NCBI GenBank assembly: GCA_900314555.1
Contig: OMVQ01000103.1
Coordinates: 1 to 34,638 of the forward strand
DNA: 34,638 nucleotides
Direction of reading: 5' to 3'
Origin: an uncultured Eubacteriales bacterium
GTDB taxonomy: Bacteria; Bacillota; Clostridia; Lachnospirales; Lachnospiraceae
Shown in pieces: positions 25,846 to 34,558 of the stretch; position 1 is the stretch's first letter, and each line of letters begins with the position of its first letter. Made by a program: the position numbers and the translations under genes. Below the pieces are notes generated by a model. The model saw only the letters and a program-made list of their open reading frames with translations, had not been told where the DNA came from and made no database searches.

Positions 25846-26762
25846 GTAAGTAATTTATCTGCCTCAGATACTATTTCTGTTATTATCTGTTCACAACTCT
25901 GCCTTTTGCTTATAAGTCCTGCAATCTGCCCCGCCATAAATGAACCATTATCCCTGTCTCCATCTATGACTGCTTTTCTAAGTGAACCAAGTGTCATTTT
26001 TTCTAATTCTTCATATCCGACACCATTATGTTCTAATCTTATATATTCTTTAGTCATTTTATTTCGTAATACCCTTACCGGATGACCGGTTGTTGTTCCT
26101 GTTACTACTGAGTCAATATCTTTTGCATTTATTACCTTTTCTTTATAATTATCATGGATTATACATTCATCAGCCACAAGAAACCTCGTACCAACCTGTA
26201 TAGCTGTAGCACCTAACATAAATGCTGCTGCCATTCCTCTTCCATCACCTATTCCCCCTGCTGCTATTACCGGGATATCGATAGCATCAACTACCTGTGG
26301 AACAAGTGTCATTGTTGTAGCATTTCCAATATGTCCACCCGATTCACATCCTTCTGCAATTACGGCATCTACACCTCGTTTAGCAACTCTTTTAGCAAGT
26401 GCCACCGATGCCACTACCGGTATTATCTTAATTCCTTTTTTCTTCCACATTTCAAAATATTTTTCTGAATTGCCAGCTCCTGTTGTTACAACATTAACTC
26501 TTTCTTCAGCTACCATATATGCTATCTCTTCGGCACTCGGACTAAGCATCATAATATTTACGCCAAATGGCTTGTCTGTAAGCTCTCTGGTCTTTCGTAT
26601 CTCATCTCTGACATATTCAACCGGTGCACCTCCGGCAGCTATAATTCCAAGCCCCCCGGCATTTGATACTGCTGATACAAGATTATGTTCAGCTACCCAC
26701 GCCATTCCACCTTGAAATATTGGATATTTAATGTTTAACATTTCACATATATTTGTATTCAT
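25833..26762 (-). CDS. fabK: enoyl-ACP reductase II (FMN-dependent)
   Basis: Flavoprotein of the nitronate monooxygenase/2-nitropropane dioxygenase fold that performs the last reduction in fatty-acid elongation, as in streptococci and Clostridia. It has the start YPIFQGGMAWVAEH, NAGGLGIIAAGG, AEGCESGGHIG, PVIAAGGIGDGRGMAAAF and LGATAIQVGTRF (phosphate-binding loop). At 309 residues the length is right. Its position between acpP and fabD supports the FabK call over a metabolic nitronate oxidase. As the visible enoyl reductase it replaces FabI, the triclosan target. Confidence 0.94.
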   Translation of the reverse strand: MNTNICEMLNIKYPIFQGGMAWVAEHNLVSAVSNAGGLGIIAAGGAPVEYVRDEIRKTRELTDKPFGVNIMMLSPSAEEIAYMVAEERVNVVTTGAGNSEKYFEMWKKKGIKIIPVVASVALAKRVAKRGVDAVIAEGCESGGHIGNATTMTLVPQVVDAIDIPVIAAGGIGDGRGMAAAFMLGATAIQVGTRFLVADECIIHDNYKEKVINAKDIDSVVTGTTTGHPVRVLRNKMTKEYIRLEHNGVGYEELEKMTLGSLRKAVIDGDRDNGSFMAGQIAGLISKRQSCEQIITEIVSEADKLLTNGD

Positions 26763-26802
26763 TTTGATGTAATCCTTTCTGTTTTCTCTGAAAAAAGGTC
26801 AA

Positions 26803-26859
26803 AAAATAAAGGGATAAGAAAAATTATATCTCCTGATATATTTTTATCCACTTTATTTT
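26803..26859 (-). terminator. attenuator-like hairpin between acpP and fabK
   Basis: AAAATAAAG (26803-26811) pairs with CTTTATTTT (26851-26859) and the pairing continues inward with few bulges to a TCCT-type loop. On the minus strand the stem runs into TTTATTTTTTG. It lies in a 182-base gap that also has a second CGGATT/AATCCG inverted repeat near 26865-26896. It may hold back part of the transcripts after acpP, leaving more acpP than downstream message. Confidence 0.55.
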
Positions 26860-26944
26860 CAGATTCGGATTTGTGAATATATGTATATACAATCCGTCTA
26901 ATCTTAATTCATATATTTTAATATCTGAATCTTCATATATATAA

Positions 26945-27172
26945 TTATGACTGCTTATCTTCTAAATATTTAACAATATCTCCGACTGTTGACATCTTTT
27001 CTAATTCTTCATTCGGAATATCTATTCCATATTCATCTTCAATTGACATTACCATCTGAAATAAATCTAATGAATCAGCTCCTAAGTCATCTTTAAATGT
27101 TGACTCAAGTGTAATCTTGTCTTCTTCAATGCCTAATTCTGATGCTATAATTTCTTTTACTTTTTCAAACAT
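26945..27172 (-). CDS. acpP: acyl carrier protein
   Basis: Small acidic four-helix carrier (75 residues) for growing acyl chains. Ser34 in GADSLDLFQ is the phosphopantetheine site. The acidic helix II (MSIEDEYGIDIP) used for partner docking is clear. It is the first fatty-acid gene of the cluster, 22 bases after the small membrane protein and followed by a hairpin-rich gap before fabK. Confidence 0.96.
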   Translation of the reverse strand: MFEKVKEIIASELGIEEDKITLESTFKDDLGADSLDLFQMVMSIEDEYGIDIPNEELEKMSTVGDIVKYLEDKQS

Positions 27173-27194
27173 TTTATCCTCATTTCTGCGTTAT

Positions 27195-27395
27195 CTACGC
27201 TAACTTTAATCTTTTCTTCTTAACAGTTGCTACTACCGTTATCGTTGTTAAAGCAGCAGCTAAAACTGTACCTGAAACAATCATTCCGACTTTTACAGGC
27301 TTTCTATTAATAAATCTGTCTTTTTCAAAATTATCATTTTCTAAAAAAGAAACATCAATATTTGAAAACATATCAACTAATTCTCTGTCACTCAT
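27195..27395 (-). CDS. small single-span membrane protein, possible mini anti-sigma factor
   Basis: A 66-residue protein (from the ATG at 27395) with an acidic N-terminal part (SDRELVDMFSNIDVSF), one hydrophobic helix (about residues 36-55) and a basic tail KKKRLKLA. The start lies inside the last codons of the sigma-factor gene, with GAGGAG 7 bases upstream, so translation is coupled. Its place directly behind an ECF sigma factor and its inside-facing acidic segment suggest an anti-sigma role. It lacks a zinc HxxxCxxC motif and is much shorter than known anti-sigma factors, so function is inferred from position only. Confidence 0.65.
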   Translation of the reverse strand: MSDRELVDMFSNIDVSFLENDNFEKDRFINRKPVKVGMIVSGTVLAAALTTITVVATVKKKRLKLA

Positions 27396-27951
27396 ATCCG
27401 TTCTCCTCAAATTTAATTTTTATTTTTGATTTGATTCTTGAAACTCTGCAATCTACTGCTGAAACTGTCATCATCATTGCTCTTGCAATTTCTTTAGAAG
27501 ACTGAAGATAGAAAAAACGTCTTATTGAAATCTCTTTGTCTTTCTTCGGCATTTCTCCGATTATTTTATTAAGTAATGTAACCTTTTCCCGGTTAATTAA
27601 CTCATTTTCAACATTCTGGCTTTCATCGGCATACGTCGCTGCAATATCCGTTAAATCTTCATAAGACATATTTTCTTCTTTTCTTCCAATATCTCTTAAC
27701 CGGTTTATTGCTGTATTTCTCAAAATTACTTTCAGATATGTTTTAACTGAAGCTTTTTCTAAATCATATTTATCTATGTTATTCCAGAATTTCAAATATG
27801 TATCATTAATACATTCTTCTATATCTTCGGCTCGTCCACCCAGAATTCCATATGCTATGTGATATAACAATTTTTCATATTTTTCTGCCATCAAGGAAAT
27901 GCATTCTTCATTTTTTTCCTCAATCAGAGTTATTAATTTCTTATCATGCAC
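27388..27951 (-). CDS. ECF-type RNA polymerase sigma factor
   Basis: A 187-residue sigma-70 family protein of the extracytoplasmic-function class. Region 2 (about 20-75) has YHIAYGILGGRAEDIEECIN and FWNNIDKYD. A variable linker follows. Region 4 (about 120-180) has the helix-turn-helix SSKEIARAMMMTVSAVDCRV. It starts with GTG behind AGGAGG at 7 bases. The 3' end overlaps the small membrane protein, and acpP follows 22 bases after that, so this regulator heads the fatty-acid cluster. Whether it controls that cluster is not shown. Confidence 0.88.
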   Translation of the reverse strand: MHDKKLITLIEEKNEECISLMAEKYEKLLYHIAYGILGGRAEDIEECINDTYLKFWNNIDKYDLEKASVKTYLKVILRNTAINRLRDIGRKEENMSYEDLTDIAATYADESQNVENELINREKVTLLNKIIGEMPKKDKEISIRRFFYLQSSKEIARAMMMTVSAVDCRVSRIKSKIKIKFEENGYE

Positions 27952-27997
27952 GATAGAACCTCCTGTTACTTACTATCTTTTCCTAGGTTCATATACA

Positions 27998-28026
27998 TAT
28001 ACACCACTTTTTTATTCATCTTTCAA
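27998..28026 (-). promoter_or_regulatory. candidate promoter of the sigma factor / fatty-acid unit
   Basis: On the minus strand TTGAAA (28026-28021), a 17-base spacer and TGTATA (28003-27998), starting 9 bases after the WYL gene stop. No terminator separates the two units, so readthrough is possible. An extra promoter between 27180 and 27400 for acpP was not evident. Confidence 0.4.
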
Positions 28027-28034
28027 ATTTTTTA

Positions 28035-29033
28035 TTAATTTCTATATTGTCTTATTAATCTGTCAATCTCGTCATTGACTTTATCAACTACATTATCCGG
28101 TCCTGTTATCTTAACTTTTTCGCCTAAACCAATTATCCATGCGATAAACTGCATACTTACTGCCACTTTCACGCTCACCATAAAGTGTTCACTATCTTTC
28201 TTTATAATAGGAATATCCTTACCAAATCTGTCAATAATAACACCCGCCATACTATTATGACATTCTAATCTTACCGTTTCTTCTACACCACCGAACATTC
28301 CAAACATTCTTTTTGCATAGACGGCCATATTAAATTCTTTGAAACTGTCCTTTCCTTCTCGCTTATCTCTGACAGTCTCAATATGCAGCATCTTATCCAC
28401 TCTATAATGCTTAATCTTCTTCTCCCGACTGTCGAAGCCAACCAAGTAATAATTCTCATCATCCCATGACAATGCCCATGGACTTACATTATAATATTCT
28501 CCACCTCTTTTTAATTCCATTTCCTTATTAACATTCCATTGAAAATATTGAAACTTTATCTTAGAATTCTCAGCAATTGCCGTATGTATCGCATCAACAC
28601 TATAATATATACTCTCATTCATGGTTTTTACACGCTCTGTCACGAATACCTGTCTTTGTAATTTAGATGCATCATATTTACTCCCAAGTTCTTCAATCTT
28701 TTTTATTAACTCCATTGATTTCTTCTCAGTTATAAATTTAGCAGACTGTACCGAATCGACTAATAATTTTAATTCAGCCAATTCAAACTGCCTGCTTGCA
28801 ACATAATAACTACATGTGTTATTTTTCTTCTCACTCTGAATATCAATACCATAATACTTAAGAGTCTCTATATCATTATATACACTCTTTCTCTCTGCTG
28901 AAATATCATATTTATTCAGTTCGCTTATAATTTCAGGCATAGTAAGTCTATGCTCTTCATCTGTTTCTTCAAGCATTATCTTCATAAGATATATTAGTTT
29001 TAATTTCTGGTTTGTTCCTTTAGCCAAATTCAT
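28035..29033 (-). CDS. WYL-domain transcriptional regulator
   Basis: DeoR-like winged helix at the N-terminus (about 1-75, with LTMPEIISELNKYDISAERKS in two helices) followed by a WYL domain (about 125-210; YYNVSPWALSWDDENYYLVG is its core) and a WCX-type C-terminal extension. Such proteins sense nucleic-acid or nucleotide ligands and regulate nearby genes. AGGAGG is only 2 bases from the ATG at 29033 and 8 bases from a TTG at 29027, so the TTG may be the true start. It is the last gene of the unit with the acylphosphatase and the 419-residue protein. The target is not visible. Confidence 0.85.
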   Translation of the reverse strand: MNLAKGTNQKLKLIYLMKIMLEETDEEHRLTMPEIISELNKYDISAERKSVYNDIETLKYYGIDIQSEKKNNTCSYYVASRQFELAELKLLVDSVQSAKFITEKKSMELIKKIEELGSKYDASKLQRQVFVTERVKTMNESIYYSVDAIHTAIAENSKIKFQYFQWNVNKEMELKRGGEYYNVSPWALSWDDENYYLVGFDSREKKIKHYRVDKMLHIETVRDKREGKDSFKEFNMAVYAKRMFGMFGGVEETVRLECHNSMAGVIIDRFGKDIPIIKKDSEHFMVSVKVAVSMQFIAWIIGLGEKVKITGPDNVVDKVNDEIDRLIRQYRN

Positions 29034-29055
29034 ATCCTCCTTAATTGTTTCATAT

Positions 29056-29340
29056 TTACCTGATATGAAAACCACTTTCGTATTCTTCAAGTGGTATATT
29101 ATGATAGTCTAACCTGTCTATCATAATATACTGTCCCTGATTAATAAGTTTTAACATTTCATTTATCTGCCTTTCAGTTCCCTGTGCCTCCATTAACACT
29201 GAACCGTCCCATTCGTTTTTAACCCAGCCTGTTACACCACAACCATCTGCCGCATATTTAGCCCTGTAACGAAAACCAACGCCCTGAACTGCACCTGTGA
29301 AATGAATCTCTTTTCTTATAATTTTATTTCCTTCTGACAT
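29056..29340 (-). CDS. acyP: acylphosphatase
   Basis: Small ferredoxin-like enzyme (94 residues) that hydrolyses acyl phosphates such as 1,3-bisphosphoglycerate and acetyl phosphate. The active-site loop VQGVGFRYR supplies the catalytic Arg, and GWVKNEWDGSV supplies the Asn. The ATG at 29340 gives the normal family length; the frame is open further upstream, overlapping the previous gene. It lies between the 419-residue protein and the WYL gene with small gaps, so all three are probably cotranscribed. Confidence 0.92.
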   Translation of the reverse strand: MSEGNKIIRKEIHFTGAVQGVGFRYRAKYAADGCGVTGWVKNEWDGSVLMEAQGTERQINEMLKLINQGQYIMIDRLDYHNIPLEEYESGFHIR

Positions 29341-29375
29341 AATTTCTATCTCTTTTCCTTTTAAAAGTATTTCAA

Positions 29376-30635
29376 TTATACAACCTTGCACAATTTTTTA
29401 TATATCTTCTCAAGCTTATGTCTGGTATTAATTACATCTTTAGTTGTTTTATTAATATTTTTACCCATTTTTCCTATCTTCATATGCGTTATCATATTAA
29501 TAAAACTATCGTTAGTATACATATCTAATAAAGATGCTAATTTTTCTGAATTCATTTTAATATATCTGCACTTACTAATTCCTCTTAATATGTCATTGAG
29601 TTGTGATATTGAATCTTTTGCCGTCTGTATTTGAAAATCTGCCTCTTCAAGTGCAAGATTTTTAGTTGCTGATGAATAGAAACTCTTACTAAGTATATCA
29701 AATAAACTCGTCCTGTTTCCTTCATTAACTGCATCCCCGGCATCATTAAGCGCCTTTAATGCTTCATCTGCTAATTCAATTGCATCAAGTATTACCGCCT
29801 GTAATTCAGCTATACTGTTAATTTCATCAATATCATCATTTTCATCATAATCCTCATAACCTTCCGGTATATTCAGGTGTAATTTTTCTGCTAATTTCAT
29901 TACTTCATCATCATTTAATTCTTCACTTACATCTTCTAAATCTTTATCCGTAAATCTCTTAGATGATTTATTTAATGCATATCTGAATACACTGCCACTA
30001 CAAAAATACGATATTTCTGAAAGATTGTTTCCCGAAAATGTCACTCCATGATTAACAGCTTCTTTTATAAAATTATCTGCACCATTAATATCTCCATCAA
30101 ATAATTGATATAGTACTGTAATAATATCTTCTTCATTACCATAATCCGTTAACACCCTTGAGCGTCTCTTAGAATATTCTTCATTCCATTCAAACATACC
30201 ATTATAGAACTGCTCCCAGCTTATCGGTGTTGTATCAGGAACCATCTCCTCTTCATATTCAGATGCAATATCCTCTGGTAATTTTAATCCATATTTCTTA
30301 GCAATTTTAACAACCACATCTTCCTCTATAATATAATATAGATTCTCTATATCTTCATCAGTAAATCTATCCGCTGAACTATATAGTGCCTTGTCGAAAT
30401 TCTCTCTGTCACAACTTCCGAAAATGTCTGACAGTTCATCAGAGTTGAATTTTATACCTTTATCAAGTGCCTTATTTAATAAACTATTAGCACCTTTCTT
30501 ATCTTCGAATCCGATTATCAATATTACGTCTGCAATTTCCTTTGGAGAACCAAGTTCTTCTAATGATGGTATCATTTTAACAACTGTACTTACTGCACAA
30601 TTGTCCGCCTTTTCATAGAATTCTGACCACTTCAT
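29376..30635 (-). CDS. uncharacterised protein with two tandem ~120-residue repeats and a helical C-terminus
   Basis: I do not recognise this 419-residue protein. It is acidic, with no signal peptide or membrane segment. Two halves of its N-terminal part align: residues 3-122 and 140-258 share W-x-x-FY, GANSLLNKALDKGIKF / GADNFIKEAVNHGVTF, F-x-x-AL-x-x-S-x-x-RFTD-x-D-x-E and a closing KL-x-L-x-[IL]PE. Residues about 270-419 are helical and probably form a coiled coil (EALKALNDAGDAVNEG, LNDILRGISK). A good promoter covered by a palindrome lies about 70 bases upstream. It shares a unit with acylphosphatase and a WYL regulator. A scaffold or binding role would fit the repeats, but nothing in the sequence fixes the function. 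Confidence 0.75.
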   Translation of the reverse strand: MKWSEFYEKADNCAVSTVVKMIPSLEELGSPKEIADVILIIGFEDKKGANSLLNKALDKGIKFNSDELSDIFGSCDRENFDKALYSSADRFTDEDIENLYYIIEEDVVVKIAKKYGLKLPEDIASEYEEEMVPDTTPISWEQFYNGMFEWNEEYSKRRSRVLTDYGNEEDIITVLYQLFDGDINGADNFIKEAVNHGVTFSGNNLSEISYFCSGSVFRYALNKSSKRFTDKDLEDVSEELNDDEVMKLAEKLHLNIPEGYEDYDENDDIDEINSIAELQAVILDAIELADEALKALNDAGDAVNEGNRTSLFDILSKSFYSSATKNLALEEADFQIQTAKDSISQLNDILRGISKCRYIKMNSEKLASLLDMYTNDSFINMITHMKIGKMGKNINKTTKDVINTRHKLEKIYKKLCKVV

Positions 30636-30702
30636 ATCTATTATCCTCCTTGGTAAATCTATCCGCTTCCATTATTTACTTATGGCTATCTTTCTTTTGC
30701 TC

Positions 30703-30731
30703 ATTATAACATAAAAGTCCATAAATGTCTT
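30703..30731 (-). promoter_or_regulatory. promoter of the 419-residue gene / acyP / WYL unit
   Basis: On the minus strand AAGACA (30731-30726), a 17-base spacer and TATAAT (30708-30703), 68 bases before the start codon, which has an AGGAGG site nearby. Confidence 0.6.
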
Positions 30732-30754
30732 TTTATTCTGACATCTATGGACTT
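30715..30754. promoter_or_regulatory. 15-bp inverted repeat covering the -35 region (operator candidate)
   Basis: AAGTCCATAAATGTC (30715-30729) pairs with GACATCTATGGACTT (30740-30754) with a single mismatch and a 10-base centre. It spans the -35 box and most of the spacer of the promoter at 30703-30731. It could bind a repressor, perhaps the WYL protein of the same unit, or form an RNA hairpin in readthrough message from pheT. Confidence 0.45.
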
Positions 30755-30792
30755 ATTTCACTACTTTTAATAATTTTACTTTTAAATATAAA

Positions 30793-30837
30793 AACAGGAT
30801 GTAAAAAGCCTTTTCGCAGGCTAATTGCCATCCTGTT
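30793..30837 (-). terminator. intrinsic terminator of the pheST operon
   Basis: On the minus strand AACAGGATG pairs with CATCCTGTT, with an inner AGCCT/AGGCT stem, followed by TTTATATTT. It lies 70 bases after the pheT stop. Confidence 0.85.
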
Positions 30838-30847
30838 CTTATAAATT

Positions 30848-30918
30848 ATATCTTTAAGATTTATGCTCGTAAAAATATATTATCAAAAAAACTATATTCT
30901 TAAAATTTATGCTCTTAA
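30848..30918. repeat. imperfect 25-bp direct repeat of the pheT 3' end
   Basis: The 25 bases 30894-30918, which include the last pheT codons and stop, recur at 30848-30872 with 4 mismatches (shared core ATTTATGCTC). The copies are 46 bases apart. This looks like a decayed local duplication. Confidence 0.5.
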
Positions 30919-33327
30919 CTCAATCTCTAATTCTCTCTTAAGGTTCTTAAGAATCTTATTGACGAATCTGTCTACTGATTCTGCTTCAAAAGCTTCTTCC
31001 TTAGGTGTAAATTCTATTGTAAATGCCATACTCTTCTTGTCAGCAGGAATCTGTTCACCCTCATATACATCAAATAATGTAATTGATTTAATGTAATTGC
31101 ATGATTTCTTTATGCACTCTTCAACCTGACCGCAAGTTATATCTTTATTCATAACAAGTGCAAGATCACGTTTCTCTTCAGGGAATTTTGGCAATGGAGT
31201 GAACATAGTCTTTCTGTCATACCACTGTGACATAAGTTTAAGATCCATTTCCATTACATACATATCTCCACGAACTCCAAGGTTCTTAACGACATCATAT
31301 GCAACTTTTCCTAAATAACCGATTTCGATTCCCTCACATTTGATTATAGCTGTCTGATATGGATGGAGGAATGATTTCTTAGCAGGTTCATATTCAAAAT
31401 CAAGACAAAGTGTTTCAGCTACTGTCTTGGCAATTCCTTTAAGTGTGAAGAAGTCTTCATCATCACCCCAGATACCTACACAAAGTGTTTCTCTTTCATC
31501 AGGGTAATCTGTTAAAGGAAGTGACTTTGGTATGAAAACATTACCTACTTCAAATAATCTTCCGGTTTCATTATCTTTCTTCATATTTCTTGCAATAGCA
31601 TTAATCATAGAAGCTGCTAATGTTGTTCTCATTAATGAAAGGTCTTCATTAATAGGATTCATAATACTGATTGCATTTCTCTCTTTTGCATCTTCAGGTA
31701 ATTTAAGCATATCTAAATCTGCAGGTGAGAAGAATGAATAATGGATAGCTTCATATGCACCAATACTGCAAAGTGCTTTCTTAAGCTTAAGTTCTTTCTT
31801 CTGTTTCTGGTTAGTTCCACCCATTGTTACCTTGGCATCAGGCATAAATGTTGGAACGACATTATCATAACCATACATACGAATTACTTCTTCTGCAACA
31901 TCAGGATATGAATCCATATCTTCTCTATATGCAGGAACTTGTAATGTCAACTCATCACCATTAATAGATGGTGCAAAATTAAGATTTTTCATTATCTTAA
32001 TTATATCTTCATCAGGTACTACAATTCCTAATACGTCATTGACTCTCTTAACACTTACTTTCATCTCATGTGGCTCTACTGAATTACCGACATTTACATC
32101 AATATGTGTTGAAGATACTTTACCACAGCCTAACTCTTCTATTAAATGAAGTGCACGTTTCATAGCTAATACTGTTGAATATTCATCAACACCTTTTTCG
32201 TATCTTGCACTTGCATCTGAACGTTTACCAAGACTTCTTGCTGTCTTTCTTATATTATCGCGTGCAAATTTAGCAGATTCAAACATTACTGCTTCAGTTG
32301 TATCTCTGATTTCTGAATTAAGTCCACCCATTACACCTGCTAATGCTACCGGTTTAACTCCATCACAGATTACAAGGTTATTAGAATTAAGTGTATATTC
32401 CTGTTCATCTAATGTAACGATTTTCTCTTCGTCATTAGCACGTCTTACATTAATTGAGTTGCCCTCAAGATATGAGCAGTCAAATGCATGCATTGGCTGA
32501 CCAATTTCTTTCATAACATAGTTAGTAATATCAACTACATTTGAAATAGCACCTATGCCTACTAATTCAAGTCGTCTCTTCATCCACTGAGGAGATTCAT
32601 CCATCTTAACATCATATACATAATGTGCAATGTATCTTGGGCATAAATCTGATGCATCAACTGTTACATTGAAGCCGTCTTTCTTAACTTCTGTCTCTGT
32701 ATAATCTGTTGCAGGCATCTTTAAGTCTGTATTAAGGATAGCTGCTACTTCTCTGGCAATACCAAGAATACTCTGGCAATCAGGTCTGTTAGCTGTAATT
32801 GCTATATCAAATATCCAGTCATCAAGTCCAAGAATAGGCTTAACATCAGCACCTACTGTAGCATCTTCAGGTAATACTAACAATCCGTTATAATCTCCGC
32901 CCTTGAACATATTGTCATTTACGCCGAGTTCAACGCCTGAACAAAGCATACCAAATGACTCATAGCCACGAAGTTTACCTTTCTTAATTGTCATAACACC
33001 CTCAACTGTCTTATGGTCTTTAGCTGTTGCATATACTGTTGCACCTACAAGGGCAAGTGGGAATTTTCCTCCTGCTTTAACATTGTCTGCGCCACAGCAT
33101 ATCTGGAATGTTCCATGCTCGCCTGCATTTACCTTGCAAAGACTTAAATGTGTATCAGGTATTCCCTCACATTCTTCTACAAGACCAACAACTACATTAC
33201 TGATATCTTTACCGACTTCATAACGTTCTTCTACTTCAAAACCACTTGAAAATAATCTTTTCTCAAGTTCTTCCGGAGTAATATCTATATCTACATATTC
33301 TTTTAACCAGCTCAATGGTACTAACAT
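30907..33327 (-). CDS. pheT: phenylalanine--tRNA ligase beta subunit
   Basis: Large subunit of the alpha2-beta2 enzyme, needed for tRNA binding and editing of misacylated Tyr-tRNA(Phe). Domains in order: an N-terminal EMAP/OB tRNA-binding domain (about 40-155, DISNVVVGLVEECEG), the B3/B4 editing domain (about 200-400, MHAFDCSYLEG, LAGVMGG), a B5 domain (about 410-480), the catalytic-like core, and the C-terminal anticodon-binding FDX-ACB fold (about 712-806, FPEEKRDLALVMN). At 806 residues it is full length. GGAGG lies 6 bases before the ATG, 18 bases after pheS. Confidence 0.97.
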   Translation of the reverse strand: MLVPLSWLKEYVDIDITPEELEKRLFSSGFEVEERYEVGKDISNVVVGLVEECEGIPDTHLSLCKVNAGEHGTFQICCGADNVKAGGKFPLALVGATVYATAKDHKTVEGVMTIKKGKLRGYESFGMLCSGVELGVNDNMFKGGDYNGLLVLPEDATVGADVKPILGLDDWIFDIAITANRPDCQSILGIAREVAAILNTDLKMPATDYTETEVKKDGFNVTVDASDLCPRYIAHYVYDVKMDESPQWMKRRLELVGIGAISNVVDITNYVMKEIGQPMHAFDCSYLEGNSINVRRANDEEKIVTLDEQEYTLNSNNLVICDGVKPVALAGVMGGLNSEIRDTTEAVMFESAKFARDNIRKTARSLGKRSDASARYEKGVDEYSTVLAMKRALHLIEELGCGKVSSTHIDVNVGNSVEPHEMKVSVKRVNDVLGIVVPDEDIIKIMKNLNFAPSINGDELTLQVPAYREDMDSYPDVAEEVIRMYGYDNVVPTFMPDAKVTMGGTNQKQKKELKLKKALCSIGAYEAIHYSFFSPADLDMLKLPEDAKERNAISIMNPINEDLSLMRTTLAASMINAIARNMKKDNETGRLFEVGNVFIPKSLPLTDYPDERETLCVGIWGDDEDFFTLKGIAKTVAETLCLDFEYEPAKKSFLHPYQTAIIKCEGIEIGYLGKVAYDVVKNLGVRGDMYVMEMDLKLMSQWYDRKTMFTPLPKFPEEKRDLALVMNKDITCGQVEECIKKSCNYIKSITLFDVYEGEQIPADKKSMAFTIEFTPKEEAFEAESVDRFVNKILKNLKRELEIELRA

Positions 33328-33345
33328 AATAATCCTCCTTTTCGC

Positions 33346-34371
33346 CTAGTCATCTAACTGTTTTAATACACGTAAATCTGACTCAAATAATAACTTGATA
33401 TTATTTATTCCGTATTTAAGCATTGCTGTTCTCTCAATACCAATACCAAATGCAAGTCCACTGTATTTTTCAGAATCAATTCCACAGTTCTCTAATACTT
33501 TCTTATTAACGATACCTGCTCCAAGAATCTCTATCCAGCCTGTACCTTTACATAATTTACAACCTTTTCCACCACATTCAAAACAGCTACAGTCTACTTC
33601 AACTGATGGCTCTGTAAATGGGAAATATGATGGTCTTAAACGTGTCACTGTTCCCTCACCGTATATCTTCTGTACAAATACATCTAACATACCTTTAAGG
33701 TCACAAAGTGTAATCTTCTCATCTACAACAAGTCCTTCCATCTGTGTAAACATTGGAGAATGTGTTGCATCATCATCTGAACGGAAAACCTTACCAGGTG
33801 AAAGAATCTTGATAGGAGGCTTCTTGCTTTCCATAACATGAATCTGTCCTGCTGAAGTCTGTGTTCTTAATAAAAATTCAGGTGATAAATAGAATGTATC
33901 CTGCATATCACGCGCAGGGTGATCCTTTGGTGTGTTAAGTGCAGTAAAGTTATAGTAATCATTTTCAATTTCTGAACCCTCATACACTTCAAATCCCATT
34001 CCCTGAAATACATCTATTAACTGATTTCTCATCTGTGTAATAGGATGAAGATTACCTGTCTGTTTAGTCTTAGCAGGCATTGTAACATCTATTTTCTCAG
34101 ATTCATACTTTTCTTCTAATTCTTTTGCTTTAATTTTTTCTTCTATTTCTGCAAAATAATTAATTGCCCATTCCTTTAATTCGTTTACACCTTTACCATA
34201 GCTGGCACGTTCTTCAGGCGCAATATTACGCATTTCTTTCATTAACTGTCCAATCTGTCCAACTTTTGAATCAAGAAATGATTTTTTAAAATCATAAACA
34301 GCCTTGGAATTTGTCAGTTCTTTTTCACCATCTAAGATTTTCTGCTTAATACTTTCTAATGCTTCATTCAT
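33346..34371 (-). CDS. pheS: phenylalanine--tRNA ligase alpha subunit
   Basis: Catalytic subunit of phenylalanyl-tRNA synthetase. It has an N-terminal coiled coil (about 1-90) and then the class II core: [17 protein letters not shown], motif 2 [18 protein letters not shown] and motif 3 [18 protein letters not shown] Cys-rich strand with [18 protein letters not shown], usual in bacterial PheS, is present. At 341 residues it is complete. GGAGG precedes the ATG by 10 bases. It is first in the operon. No T-box leader was found in the 267 bases upstream that the window contains. Confidence 0.97.
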   Translation of the reverse strand: MNEALESIKQKILDGEKELTNSKAVYDFKKSFLDSKVGQIGQLMKEMRNIAPEERASYGKGVNELKEWAINYFAEIEEKIKAKELEEKYESEKIDVTMPAKTKQTGNLHPITQMRNQLIDVFQGMGFEVYEGSEIENDYYNFTALNTPKDHPARDMQDTFYLSPEFLLRTQTSAGQIHVMESKKPPIKILSPGKVFRSDDDATHSPMFTQMEGLVVDEKITLCDLKGMLDVFVQKIYGEGTVTRLRPSYFPFTEPSVEVDCSCFECGGKGCKLCKGTGWIEILGAGIVNKKVLENCGIDSEKYSGLAFGIGIERTAMLKYGINNIKLLFESDLRVLKQLDD

Positions 34372-34473
34372 CGATGATTATCCTCCATTCATATATTTTA
34401 TTTATTTGATTATTTTATTGGATTATCCTGTCTGACCTGCGACTTTTATATACCTCTGTCTACACACTTTATA

Positions 34474-34491
34474 TGACATCTTCTCATGTCA
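34474..34491. promoter_or_regulatory. palindrome TGACAT-N6-ATGTCA upstream of pheS
   Basis: A perfect 6-bp inverted repeat with a 6-base centre, about 110 bases before pheS. On the minus strand it overlaps TTGACA, a possible -35, though no well-spaced -10 follows (TATAAA is only 13 bases away). It may be an operator or a leader hairpin. Confidence 0.3.
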
Positions 34492-34558
34492 AAACGTGCG
34501 TATCCTTGCAGTACGTTTGCTATATGGGAAATACTAAAATTCTCCCAGGCATGAATAA

